Counted from the first letter of the stretch, positions 1 through 7,057 are shown. The stretch is 8,616 nucleotides of DNA from an uncultured Pseudomonadota bacterium (GCA_937915955.1 CALGIB010000197.1:1-8616); one strand, 5' to 3'. Numbers and translations: made by a program. Notes: generated from the sequence alone by a model not told the origin.

Positions 1-1376
1 TGCTCATCGCGAACAGCAACCTGGTCGGCAAGTGGGCCACCTGGGAGCACTTCCGTGAGCTCGAGCGCAAGGGCCTGATGATGTACGGCCAGATGACCGC
101 GGGGTCCTGGATCTACATCGGCACGCAGGGGATCCTGCAGGGCACCTACGAGACCTTCGCGGCCGCCGGCAAGACCCACTTCGGCAGCGCCGATCTCAGC
201 GGACGGCTGGTGCTGTCCGCCGGGCTGGGCGGCATGGGCGGCGCGCAGCCCCTAGCGGCCACCATGAACAACGCCGTCTTCCTCGGCTTCGACGTCGACC
301 CCGACCGCATCCAGCGACGCCTGGAGACGGGCTACCTGGACGAGGTCGCCCCCGACCTCGACGCCGCGCTGGCTCGAGTGCGCGCCTGCCAGGCCAGCAA
401 GACCCCCCGGTCCATCGGGGTGGCGATGAACGCCGCGACCGGTTTCTGCGCCCTGGTCGCCCGCGGCATCTTCCCGGACCTCGTCACGGATCAGACCTCG
501 GCCCACGACCCGCTCGAGGGCTACGTGCCCGACGGCCTGGATCTGGCCGACGCCAGCGCGCTCCGGGCCTCGGACCCCGACGAGTACGTCCGGCGGTCCC
601 ACGCCACGATGGCCCGCCACGTGGGCGCCATGCTGGCCATGCAGGAGGCCGGCAGCCACGTCTTCGACTACGGCAACAACCTGCGCGCCGGAGCGGTCGA
701 GGGGGGCTGCGAGGACGCCTTCGACTTCCCGGGCTTCGTGCCGGCCTACATCCGGCCGCTGTTCTGCGAGGGCAAGGGCCCCTTTCGGTGGGTCGCGCTC
801 TCGGGCGACCCCAAGGACATCTACACCACCGACCAGGCGCTGCTGGAGCTCTTCCCCCAGGACGAGCAGCTCCACCGGTGGCTGCTGCTGGCCGCCGAGC
901 GCGTGCAGTTCCAGGGCCTGCCCAGCCGCATCTGCTGGCTCGGCTACGGCGAGCGCCACAAGGCCGGCCTGCTCTTCAACGAGCTGGTCCGCACGGGCCG
1001 GGTCTCTGCGCCCATCGTCATCGGCCGCGACCACCTGGACTGCGGCTCGGTCGCCAGCCCCAACCGCGAGACCGAGGGCATGCTCGACGGGAGCGACGCG
1101 GTCGCCGACTGGCCCATCCTGAACGCGCTGGTGAACGCGGTGAACGGCGCGAGTTGGGTGAGCTTCCACCACGGCGGCGGCGTGGGCATGGGGTACAGCC
1201 TGCACGCGGGCCAGGTGATCGTCGCGGACGGGACCGAGGCCGCCGCTCGACGCATCGAGCGCGTGCTCTTGAGCGACCCCGCCATGGGCGTGATCCGACA
1301 CGCCGACGCTGGCTACGACCGCGCGATCGAGGTCGCGCGCGAGCGCGGCGTCCGCATCCCCAACATCACCGAGTGA
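1..1376 (+). CDS. hutU: Urocanate hydratase (urocanase), 5'-truncated by window edge
   Basis: Urocanase converts urocanate to 4-imidazolone-5-propionate, the second step of histidine degradation, in the cytoplasm and with tightly bound NAD+. The reading frame is open from the left edge (codons begin at base 3). An apparent ATG at 78 is internal, because the upstream codons already read as family sequence (IANSNLVGKWATWEHF). About 457 residues are visible of roughly 555 usual for the family, so about 100 N-terminal residues are missing. Visible landmarks are YGQMTAGSWIYIGTQGI near the start, the glycine-rich NAD-binding stretch GLGGMGGAQP (about bases 225-251), and the family signature FQGLPxRICW at about 909-938. 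The Cys of that signature (933-935) matches the catalytic Cys410 of Pseudomonas putida HutU by distance from the C-terminus. FHHGGGVGMGYS lies near the end. No other hut gene is visible; the next gene is convergent. The identification is secure. Confidence 0.97.
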   Translation, partial: LIANSNLVGKWATWEHFRELERKGLMMYGQMTAGSWIYIGTQGILQGTYETFAAAGKTHFGSADLSGRLVLSAGLGGMGGAQPLAATMNNAVFLGFDVDPDRIQRRLETGYLDEVAPDLDAALARVRACQASKTPRSIGVAMNAATGFCALVARGIFPDLVTDQTSAHDPLEGYVPDGLDLADASALRASDPDEYVRRSHATMARHVGAMLAMQEAGSHVFDYGNNLRAGAVEGGCEDAFDFPGFVPAYIRPLFCEGKGPFRWVALSGDPKDIYTTDQALLELFPQDEQLHRWLLLAAERVQFQGLPSRICWLGYGERHKAGLLFNELVRTGRVSAPIVIGRDHLDCGSVASPNRETEGMLDGSDAVADWPILNALVNAVNGASWVSFHHGGGVGMGYSLHAGQVIVADGTEAAARRIERVLLSDPAMGVIRHADAGYDRAIEVARERGVRIPNITE

Positions 1377-1382
1377 GCGCCG

Positions 1383-1399
1383 GGGACCTCAACGGTCCT
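1383..1399. terminator. Small hairpin at the hutU/khpA convergent junction
   Basis: GGACC (1384-1388) pairs with GGTCC (1394-1398) around a five-base loop, with one possible extra G-T pair outside. It sits between the two convergent stop codons and its loop includes the stop of the minus-strand KH gene. No T-run follows on either strand, so it is not a classic intrinsic terminator. It may be a weak bidirectional 3'-end structure or chance in GC-rich DNA. Confidence 0.2.
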
Positions 1400-1673
1400 C
1401 GATGATCTCCAGGACGTAGCGCATCTTCTGCTTGCCGCCCGCGGCGTGCACGATGCGACGGATGGCGTCGGCGTGGATGCCCTTCCGGCCGATGACCTTG
1501 CCGATGTCCGCCTTGGCGACTTCGAGCTCGAGGACGCAGGAGTGGGTTCCCTGGACCTCGCGGCAGACCACCTGGTCGGGGTGATCGACCAGCGCCTTCA
1601 CGATCGCCTCGACGAGCTCTCGCACGTTGAGGACTGTTGTCTCAGCTTCCACCGCGTACTCCTGCAACGACAT
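1389..1673 (-). CDS. khpA: KH-domain RNA-binding protein, KhpA (YlqC) family
   Basis: KhpA proteins are single-KH-domain RNA-binding proteins. In Gram-positive bacteria they pair with KhpB/Jag and affect RNA levels and cell-wall synthesis; their role in this lineage is not known from the sequence. From ATG 1673 the product is 94 residues. It has a family-like N-terminus (RELVEAIVKALVDHPDQV, residues about 18-35), then a beta strand (CVLELEVA) and the RNA-contacting loop IGRKG (GRKG at 62-65) followed by the helix HADAIRRIV. The start is uncertain. A GTG at 1625 would give 78 residues beginning exactly where typical KhpA proteins begin, while ATG 1673 adds 16 residues; neither has a strong ribosome binding site. 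The open frame continues to 1790, but that part is Arg/Pro-rich and unlike the family. In many bacteria khpA sits between rpsP and rimM; here it stands alone, tail to tail with hutU. Confidence 0.88.
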   Translation of the reverse strand: MSLQEYAVEAETTVLNVRELVEAIVKALVDHPDQVVCREVQGTHSCVLELEVAKADIGKVIGRKGIHADAIRRIVHAAGGKQKMRYVLEIIEDR

Positions 1674-1716
1674 GCCGGTGCGCTCGCCTGGTGCCACAGG
1701 CCTCACACACGCACTA

Positions 1717-1745
1717 AGGATCGGCCCGAGAGCGGCCTTCGTCAA
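1717..1745 (-). promoter_or_regulatory. Weak candidate sigma-70-like promoter for khpA
   Basis: Read on the minus strand, TTGACG (1745-1740) matches five of six bases of the -35 consensus. At 17 bases spacing lies GATCCT (1722-1717), which matches only three of six bases of a -10 box. It points toward the KH gene, whose start lies about 45 bases downstream. This is a pattern match only, and the -10 element is poor. Confidence 0.22.
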
Positions 1746-1796
1746 GTGGCGGCCCCGAGGCCGGCCCTCAGAAGACGCGGACAAGCGCACTTGGGT

Positions 1797-1849
1797 CGCG
1801 ACGATTGGTGACGAGCGGTGACGAATTACCAGCCGCCCAGGACTGTCCT
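1797..1849 (+). promoter_or_regulatory. Phased direct repeats plus palindrome upstream of the sigma factor gene
   Basis: The pentamer GACGA occurs three times at exactly 10-base intervals (1800, 1810, 1820). The last two copies extend to identical eight-mers GGTGACGA (1807-1814, 1817-1824); the first (CGCGACGA, 1797-1804) matches six of eight. Further on lies a perfect inverted repeat AGGAC-T-GTCCT (1839-1849), about 24 bases before the sigma factor start codon. Three copies on one face of the helix are what a cooperative activator site would look like, and the palindrome could be a dimer site or a short mRNA hairpin. No clear -35/-10 pair could be placed here. A role in controlling the sigma gene is inference. 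Confidence 0.35.
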
Positions 1850-1859
1850 ACCCGCGCAT

Positions 1860-1865
1860 GGAGGA
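1860..1865 (+). promoter_or_regulatory. Ribosome binding site fixing the sigma factor start
   Basis: GGAGGA ends seven bases before ATG 1873, an ideal Shine-Dalgarno sequence and spacing. It overlaps the alternative in-frame ATG at 1858, for which no comparable site is seen, so translation most likely starts at 1873. Confidence 0.75.
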
Positions 1866-1872
1866 CAGCCCG

Positions 1873-2451
1873 ATGGCCCGACACGGCGACACAGACAGCG
1901 ACCTGAAGCAGCTCGCGACCCAGGACCGCGTCGAGGCGATGGACCTCGTCGTCGAGCGCTACCGGAACCGGCTCGTCCACCACGCCTTCGGCATCGTGAA
2001 GGACCAGGAGCTGGCTCGGGACGCCGTCCAGGAGGTCTTCATCAAGGCCATGCGGGAGCAGCGCTTCTTCGACGAGTCCTTCGAGGTCCGCGCGTGGCTC
2101 TTCCGGGTGACCCGCAACCTCTGCTTCAACATCGTCCGGGACCGGCGCCGGCGGAGCGGCATCCTGGCGAACATGCCGGAGGAGTCGGTGCCGCAGGCCC
2201 GGACGCGCGCCGTGGGCGAGACCGTCTACGGAGGTCAGGTGCGGGCCGAGCTCATGACCGCGCTGGAGGAGCTCACGCCCAACCACCGGGAGATCCTGCT
2301 GCTGCGGTACTACGGCGACCTATCCTACGTGGAGATCGCCTCGGCCCTGGAGATTCGGCTCGGCACGGTGATGTCCCGGCTGAGCCGCGCCCGGACCAGC
2401 CTGCACCAGGTGCTGGGCGACGAACACCCGCTGGCGCAGGGGCTGCATTGA
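1873..2451 (+). CDS. ECF-type RNA polymerase sigma factor (sigma-70 family)
   Basis: ECF sigma factors direct RNA polymerase to a dedicated promoter set, often for envelope or stress responses. The 192-residue product has the two-domain plan of the family. Region 2 spans about residues 20-92, with DAVQEVFIKAM (core-binding, 50-60) and RAWLFRVTRNLCFNIVRD (-10 recognition, 73-90). Region 4 spans about 125-180, with LTPNHREILLLRYY and the helix-turn-helix IASALEIRLGTVMSRLSRAR (155-174). ATG 1873 is chosen over ATG 1858 because of the well-spaced GGAGGA before it. No C-terminal extension is present. The next gene is 63 bases downstream on the same strand and does not look like an anti-sigma factor: it has no transmembrane segment and no zinc-binding HxxxCxxC motif. 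Control may therefore be transcriptional or through a distant partner. The ECF subgroup was not determined. Confidence 0.93.
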   Translation: MARHGDTDSDLKQLATQDRVEAMDLVVERYRNRLVHHAFGIVKDQELARDAVQEVFIKAMREQRFFDESFEVRAWLFRVTRNLCFNIVRDRRRRSGILANMPEESVPQARTRAVGETVYGGQVRAELMTALEELTPNHREILLLRYYGDLSYVEIASALEIRLGTVMSRLSRARTSLHQVLGDEHPLAQGLH

Positions 2452-2514
2452 CCCGGAGCGCCCCCAGGAGCTACCCTCCCTACGGTCACGCAGCCCGAGG
2501 CACGAGATCGAGGT

Positions 2515-4044
2515 TTGCTGAACGCAGCGCTCCGGGACCAGTTGCTCCACTTGTTGGAGAGCAAGGCTCTAGGCCGCCTCACGGCGGATCTGGGAGGCAC
2601 CGAGATCCAGCTGTACGTGCAGCTCGGGCAGGTGCTCGCCGCGCAGTCCACGACGGATGACACGCTCCTGCTGCGGCGGCTGATCTGCGCCAAGGTGCTC
2701 AACATCCAGCAGACCCGGCACCTCAAGCAGCTGTCGCCGGTCCGTGGTGTGCGTGAGGTCATCTGGGACGTGCTCGACGAGCCGCTCTGCAGTCGCCTGA
2801 CCTTCGACCGCTTCCGCGAGAACCTGGCCGGCTTCCTGGGCGCCCCCGGCCCGGCGGCCTTCCAGGAGATGGACGCGCTGTTCGTGGGCCAGCTCTACTT
2901 CCAGCACGACACCAGGGCGCTCATCGGCGACCTTGAGGTCCTGCTCGGCCGCTGCCACGCCCTGCGCACGCCCACCGGCCTGTCCACGCTGGTCCAGCCG
3001 GGCAAGGCGCCGACGAACCCGGTCCACAAGCGCATCTACAAGCTGCTGGGCGAAGACACGACGGTGGGTCACGTGGTCCAGTCCAGCCCGCTCGAGGAGC
3101 TGGCCACCCTGGACGCCGTCCTGAGCATGATGGACCAGGGGCAGATCGTCGCGCGCTCCGCGATGATGCCCGAGGAGTTCGACGAGGACGAGGTCCTGGC
3201 CGAGCTCGAGGCGCCTCGATCCAAGCCGACGGCGCGAGGCCCGAAGCGGGGCGAGGTCGAGCAGGCCCCCCAGGACGTCCGGCCCGACGAGCGCGAGGCC
3301 ACCGCTCCCCTCGATGTCGAGGAGTCCGCGAGCGAAGGCGCGGGCTCACCCGAGGAGACCACGGTCGACCTCGAGGCCGAGGAGGCCGTCTCCGACGAGG
3401 TCAACGCAAAGCTGGCCCAGGCCGGCTACCACCGCGGCCCCGACGAGACCGTCTACGAGCAGGAGCTGTCGATGTTCGCGGACAACGACATCACCCGCGG
3501 GGCCGGCGCAGAGGGCCACTTCTCCAAGAGCCAGGCCGAGCTCGAGGCCGACCGGATCGACCTGTCCTTCATGGCCGCGGCCCTCGAAGGCGTGACCGAG
3601 GAGCTGGTCGAGATGCCCGAGGCGCCCGCCGGAGCCGGCGGCGTCAAGATGAACTTCGGCGGCCCGGCCCTCGACGGTGGCGAGGCCAGCCGCAAGATCG
3701 GCGTAGCCAACCAGGTCCTCCGAGGGCTCAGCCAGGCCTTCGACGCCCAGGACGGCTCGGGCGCCGGCCCCGCGCAGGTCCAGCTGCTGCTGGACGGCTC
3801 GCCCACCGAGTTCGCCGCGCTGTTCACCAACCTGCAGGTCAGCTCGACGGGCGAGGCTCCGGCCCCGGGCATCATCCAGAACCTGCGCCGCCGTCCCCCG
3901 ACCGAGCACCGCCGCATGCTCAACCGCGGCCTGGCCAACCTGATCGAGCGCGCCATGAACCTGGGCGCCGAGACCCTCGACGACGACCACGTGGACGCCT
4001 TCCTCGAGGACTGCGTCGGCTACCAGACGCGCCTCGGGCTGTGA
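2515..4044 (+). CDS. Large PATAN/DUF4388-like protein of unknown function
   Basis: I do not recognise a named protein. The 509 residues fall into three parts. Residues 1-215 are mixed helix and strand: LLHLLESKALGRLTADL followed by IQLYVQLGQVLAA resembles the PATAN/DUF4388 fold of delta-proteobacterial regulatory proteins, and HKRIYKLLGED...LDAVLSMMDQGQIV (171-212) resembles the winged-helix-like tail often found with it. Residues 218-370 are acidic and probably disordered. Residues 390-509 form a predicted helical domain ending in FLEDCVGYQTRLGL. No signal peptide, membrane segment or catalytic motif is visible, so it is likely cytosolic and may bind other proteins. The start is TTG 2515; no ATG or GTG occurs in frame between it and the sigma factor stop, and no well-spaced Shine-Dalgarno site is present, so the exact start is uncertain. 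Its stop overlaps the next gene by four bases. The reading frame is secure, the domain call tentative. Confidence 0.8.
   Translation: MLNAALRDQLLHLLESKALGRLTADLGGTEIQLYVQLGQVLAAQSTTDDTLLLRRLICAKVLNIQQTRHLKQLSPVRGVREVIWDVLDEPLCSRLTFDRFRENLAGFLGAPGPAAFQEMDALFVGQLYFQHDTRALIGDLEVLLGRCHALRTPTGLSTLVQPGKAPTNPVHKRIYKLLGEDTTVGHVVQSSPLEELATLDAVLSMMDQGQIVARSAMMPEEFDEDEVLAELEAPRSKPTARGPKRGEVEQAPQDVRPDEREATAPLDVEESASEGAGSPEETTVDLEAEEAVSDEVNAKLAQAGYHRGPDETVYEQELSMFADNDITRGAGAEGHFSKSQAELEADRIDLSFMAAALEGVTEELVEMPEAPAGAGGVKMNFGGPALDGGEASRKIGVANQVLRGLSQAFDAQDGSGAGPAQVQLLLDGSPTEFAALFTNLQVSSTGEAPAPGIIQNLRRRPPTEHRRMLNRGLANLIERAMNLGAETLDDDHVDAFLEDCVGYQTRLGL
4041..4044 (+). other. GTGA stop/start overlap
   Basis: The TGA of the PATAN-like gene (4042-4044) shares bases with the GTG start of the DUF1460 gene. 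Such four-base overlaps usually mean translational coupling, and no independent ribosome binding site is evident. Confidence 0.75.
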
Positions 4045-4994
4045 TCGCGCTGCTGCTCATCTTCGGCCGCGTCCACGCCGAGGACGGCGCCGAGGAGGCC
4101 AACGACCTGCTCCCTATCGCCGCCGGCCAGCCAACCCAGCCCCTCGGCTACGACCCGCTCGAGCGCACCCCGCCCGAGGTCCTCGAGCGCGCTCGACAGG
4201 CCCGTGAGCTGCCCTGGGGCGAGCGGGTGGACTTCATCAGCGAGCCCTGGCTCGGCCAGCGCTACCTGCTGGGCCCCCTGGGCGAGGCGGGCGGCCTCGA
4301 TGACGACCCGGTCACCCGCTACGACGCCTTCGACTGCCTGACCTTCGTCGAGGAGGTGCTGGCCCTGGCCCTGTCCCCGACCCCCGAGCGGGCCCATGAG
4401 GTCCGCATGGCGCTGCGCTACCGGGACGAGGGGATCAGCTACGAGAACCGCCGGCACTTCATGCTCTCCGAGTGGATCCCGGGCACCGTCGCGCAAGGCT
4501 GGATGCGGGACATCACGGGCGACCTCACGGGCGCGGAGTGGCACGACAAGACCGTGACTCTGGAGACCTGGCTGGGCTGGAAGCGGCGCAGCCTGTTCCC
4601 GCTGTCCGACGGTCGCCTGCCGGTGGGCTCGATGCACTTCGCCGTGCTGCCGATCGAGGTCGCGGAGCAGGCCCTGGCCCAGATCCCCGAGGGCAGCCTG
4701 GTGTTCACCGTGCGGGCGCTCTGGGACCACCTACCCATCGCCATCAGCCACGTGGGCGTCACGGTCCCCGGCGAGAGGCCCACGATGCGTCACGCAAGCC
4801 GCATGGGCAAGAAGGTCGTCCGGGACGACAGCCTGGCCTGGTACACGCAGCACGTGCAGACCTACGTGAACTGGCCGACGGCAGGCCTGATCGTCCTGGC
4901 ACCCCAGGAGTACGGCCCGACCCCCGGCCACCTGGCCTCGCTACGGGCTCAGGAGAAGAGCGCCACCGCTTCGGAGCCCAGCTCCTCGGACTGA
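4041..4994 (+). CDS. Exported DUF1460 (N-acetylmuramoyl-L-alanine amidase-like) protein
   Basis: DUF1460 proteins are papain-like (NlpC/P60-related) cysteine hydrolases, some of which act on peptidoglycan. In the 317-residue product, RYLLGPLGE (74-82) precedes the probable nucleophile Cys99 in FDCLTFVEEVLALAL. RYRDEGISYENRRHF (126-140) and SEW follow. The probable catalytic His237 lies in ISHVGV, followed by RHAS (250-253). All are in the family order. The N-terminus MIALLLIFGRVHA, followed by an acidic segment, reads as a short signal peptide with possible cleavage after VHA, placing the enzyme in the periplasm; it lacks the usual basic residues at the start. The GTG start overlaps the stop of the PATAN-like gene (GTGA), which suggests translational coupling. 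The last 46 bases overlap the 3' end of the convergent mutase gene. The substrate cannot be told from sequence. Confidence 0.88.
   Translation: MIALLLIFGRVHAEDGAEEANDLLPIAAGQPTQPLGYDPLERTPPEVLERARQARELPWGERVDFISEPWLGQRYLLGPLGEAGGLDDDPVTRYDAFDCLTFVEEVLALALSPTPERAHEVRMALRYRDEGISYENRRHFMLSEWIPGTVAQGWMRDITGDLTGAEWHDKTVTLETWLGWKRRSLFPLSDGRLPVGSMHFAVLPIEVAEQALAQIPEGSLVFTVRALWDHLPIAISHVGVTVPGERPTMRHASRMGKKVVRDDSLAWYTQHVQTYVNWPTAGLIVLAPQEYGPTPGHLASLRAQEKSATASEPSSSD
4949..4994. other. 46-base tail-to-tail coding overlap
   Basis: The DUF1460 stop (TGA 4992-4994) lies inside the mutase gene, and the mutase stop (TCA on the plus strand, 4949-4951) lies inside the DUF1460 gene. The overlap encodes the low-complexity C-termini of both proteins (AQEKSATASEPSSSD and SEELGSEAVALFS), so it probably costs neither protein much. 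Confidence 0.85.
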
Positions 4995-7057
4995 AGCCCG
5001 GCCCAGGCGCGCACGCCCGGGAGCAGCAGCGCCCGAGGGTCCTTTCCGAAGGGCTGCAGGACCTCCTCCAGCCAGTCCAGGACCGGCTCGCGCGCGCGCA
5101 GTCGCGCGGCCACGCCGGGCATGATCACCTCGGCGAAGGCCTGCTTCTGCTCCACCGGCAGCAGGTCGCTGACCTTCAGCGCCCACCGGGGCAGCTCCAG
5201 GCCTACCCGCCCCAGCATCAGCAGCGCGAAGTCCTCGGCAAGCGCGCGTGTGGCGGCGTCGACCTCGGCCGGATCCTGGCCGGGCACCCCGCAGATCTCG
5301 GCGTAGACCTTGTTCTTGGGCTCGGTCCCGCTGGGCCGCAGCAGCACCCGGGAGTCCGGCCCGAGCTCGAAGACCAGCACGTTCCGGGCGGATCGGTCGG
5401 TCTCGCACAGCAGGGCGCCAAAGGGACCGTCCGGGTCCCGGCGATCGTGGAACGCGGTCACCTCGCGCCCTCCCACCCACCTGGGCGGGTCCTGGCGCAG
5501 GCTGTCCTGGATGGCCACGATGCAGGCCTGTCCGCTGGCGCCGCGCATGACCGTGGAGATCAGCCCGTTGCTGACGAAGCCGACCTCCCGGTGGCAGTCC
5601 TCCAGCAGGTCCACCAGGGTGCGTCCGCGCTGCTTCTCGAGCGAGGCGGCCTCGGCCAGCATCAGCGCGGCCCCGGCAGCGTCCTTGTCCCGGATGTGAG
5701 GGGTGACGAGCACGCCGTGGCTCTCCTCGACCCCCACGGCGAAGGCACCGACGCCGCCGAGGGCGTGGTGGAAGCGACCCTCCTCCTCGAGCGCCCGCAG
5801 GCCCTCGCCGATGTACTTGAAGCCCACCAGCAGATGACCCACGACCTGGGCGCCCCGGGCCTTCGCGACCCGCTCGATCAGAGAGCTGGTGACCTCGGTC
5901 TTGATGACCACCGGCCTGGGGCCGCCGTGGCCATGGTCCAGCGCATAGCGGACGACCAGCGCGCCGATCTGGTTGCCGTTCATGAAGCGCCAGCCCCCGC
6001 CGTGCTTCACGACCAGGCCCAGCCGGTCCGCGTCGGGGTCGCAGGCCATGACCAGATCGGCCCCCAGCTCCTGGGCGTAGGCCACCGCGGCGTCCATCGA
6101 CTGCGGCACCTCGGGGTTGGGGGTGCCGAAGGGCACGTTCGGGAAGGCCCCGTCGTGGCTGGCCTGCGTGGGCTCGAGGGCCACCTCGAAGCCGGCGGCG
6201 CGCAGGACCTCGACGACCGTGGTGTCCCCGGTGCCGTGCAGCGCCGTGAAGACGACCCGGGCCGAGCGAGCCTGGGGCGAGAGCGAGCAGTCCAGGTTCG
6301 TCTGCAGGTAGGCGGCGTGCACCTCGGGCTGGAGCTCCACCACCAGCCCCTCGGCCAGCGCCCGCTCGTAGGGCAGGAAGCGCACGTCCTGGACCTGGGC
6401 CACGATGTCGACGAGCTCCTCGTCGTTCGGAGGCACCTCCTGGCCGCCGAGGTGGTTGTAGATCTTGGCGCCGTTGTCGTCCGAGGGGTTGTGCGACGCG
6501 CTGACGTTCAGGCCGCCGTGGGCGCCGAGGTAGCGGATGGCGAAGCTCAGCTCGGGCGTGGACACGAAGCTGTCGCTGCTGCGCGAGAGCATGTGCACCG
6601 TGACGCCGTTGGCCGCGTAGACCCCGGCGGCCAGCTCGGCGAAGTCGCGCGAGGACAGGCCCCGCACCGGGCTCGGCACGCCCTTCGGGTAGAGACCCCG
6701 GGCGTCCTGGTAGCGACGCACGTCATAGGCGACCACGACCGACAGGGGGCCCTGCCCGTGGCGCTGCTTCAGGTAGACGCAGTGCCCCTGGATCGAGGAC
6801 TGGATCGTGAAGGGGTTGATGCGGTTCGGGCCCACCCCGACCGGCCCTCTGCGGCCGCCCGTGCCGAAGGGGATGACCTGGTAGAAGCTGTCCAGGAGCA
6901 ACTCCCAGGAGCCGGCCGCGGCCAGCGCCTCGATCATCGGCGCGTACTCCGAGGTTCGGGGGTCGCTCAGCCAGGTCCGCATGGCGCTCAGCGCCGCCTC
7001 CACCACCGAGGGGTCCACCTTCAACGTCGAGAAGCCCCGCCGCGCCGCATCCAGCAT
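4949..7057 (-). CDS. Phosphoglucomutase/phosphomannomutase family protein with C-terminal extension
   Basis: This alpha-D-phosphohexomutase interconverts hexose 1- and 6-phosphates, linking glycolysis to glycogen and surface sugar synthesis. All four family loops are present: catalytic-serine loop NVSASHNP (Ser188), metal loop DPDADRLG (Asp340, 342, 344), sugar-recognition loop GVEESHG (442-448) and phosphate-binding loop RPSGTEPKNK (574-583). The N-terminal FGTGGRRGPVGVGPNRIN (64-81) is typical of the PgcA/PGM2-like branch, usually about 570-600 residues. This protein has 702. Domain 4 ends near residue 615, and the remaining roughly 85 residues (for example LPRWALKVSDLLPVEQKQAF) are probably helical and of unknown role. 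The start is ATG 7057 with GGAG five bases upstream. It lies 12 bases after the FG-GAP lipoprotein stop, so the two are probably co-transcribed. Whether glucose, mannose or glucosamine phosphate is preferred cannot be told. Confidence 0.95.
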   Translation of the reverse strand: MLDAARRGFSTLKVDPSVVEAALSAMRTWLSDPRTSEYAPMIEALAAAGSWELLLDSFYQVIPFGTGGRRGPVGVGPNRINPFTIQSSIQGHCVYLKQRHGQGPLSVVVAYDVRRYQDARGLYPKGVPSPVRGLSSRDFAELAAGVYAANGVTVHMLSRSSDSFVSTPELSFAIRYLGAHGGLNVSASHNPSDDNGAKIYNHLGGQEVPPNDEELVDIVAQVQDVRFLPYERALAEGLVVELQPEVHAAYLQTNLDCSLSPQARSARVVFTALHGTGDTTVVEVLRAAGFEVALEPTQASHDGAFPNVPFGTPNPEVPQSMDAAVAYAQELGADLVMACDPDADRLGLVVKHGGGWRFMNGNQIGALVVRYALDHGHGGPRPVVIKTEVTSSLIERVAKARGAQVVGHLLVGFKYIGEGLRALEEEGRFHHALGGVGAFAVGVEESHGVLVTPHIRDKDAAGAALMLAEAASLEKQRGRTLVDLLEDCHREVGFVSNGLISTVMRGASGQACIVAIQDSLRQDPPRWVGGREVTAFHDRRDPDGPFGALLCETDRSARNVLVFELGPDSRVLLRPSGTEPKNKVYAEICGVPGQDPAEVDAATRALAEDFALLMLGRVGLELPRWALKVSDLLPVEQKQAFAEVIMPGVAARLRAREPVLDWLEEVLQPFGKDPRALLLPGVRAWAGLQSEELGSEAVALFS

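Noticed and set aside
78..80. ATG at 78 as the hutU start
   Set aside because: Codons from base 3 onward read as conserved urocanase sequence, so this ATG is an internal Met and the gene begins left of the window.
252..1301. 349-codon minus-strand open frame inside hutU
   Set aside because: It is codon-for-codon antisense to urocanase and open for the same codon-usage reason. The product is low-complexity and unlike any protein family, and the plus strand carries the full urocanase signature.
1858..1860. ATG at 1858 as the sigma factor start
   Set aside because: It overlaps the GGAGGA site that is ideally spaced for ATG 1873, and has no ribosome binding site of its own.
1818..2660. 280-codon plus-strand frame overlapping the sigma factor
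   Set aside because: It is an Arg/Pro/Gly-rich shifted-frame shadow; the sigma factor frame has both family domains intact.
3346..3990. 214-codon minus-strand frame opposite the PATAN-like gene
   Set aside because: It is a Gly/Leu/Val/Ala-rich antisense shadow. The plus-strand frame is longer, continuous with its neighbours and overlaps the next gene in an operon-like way.
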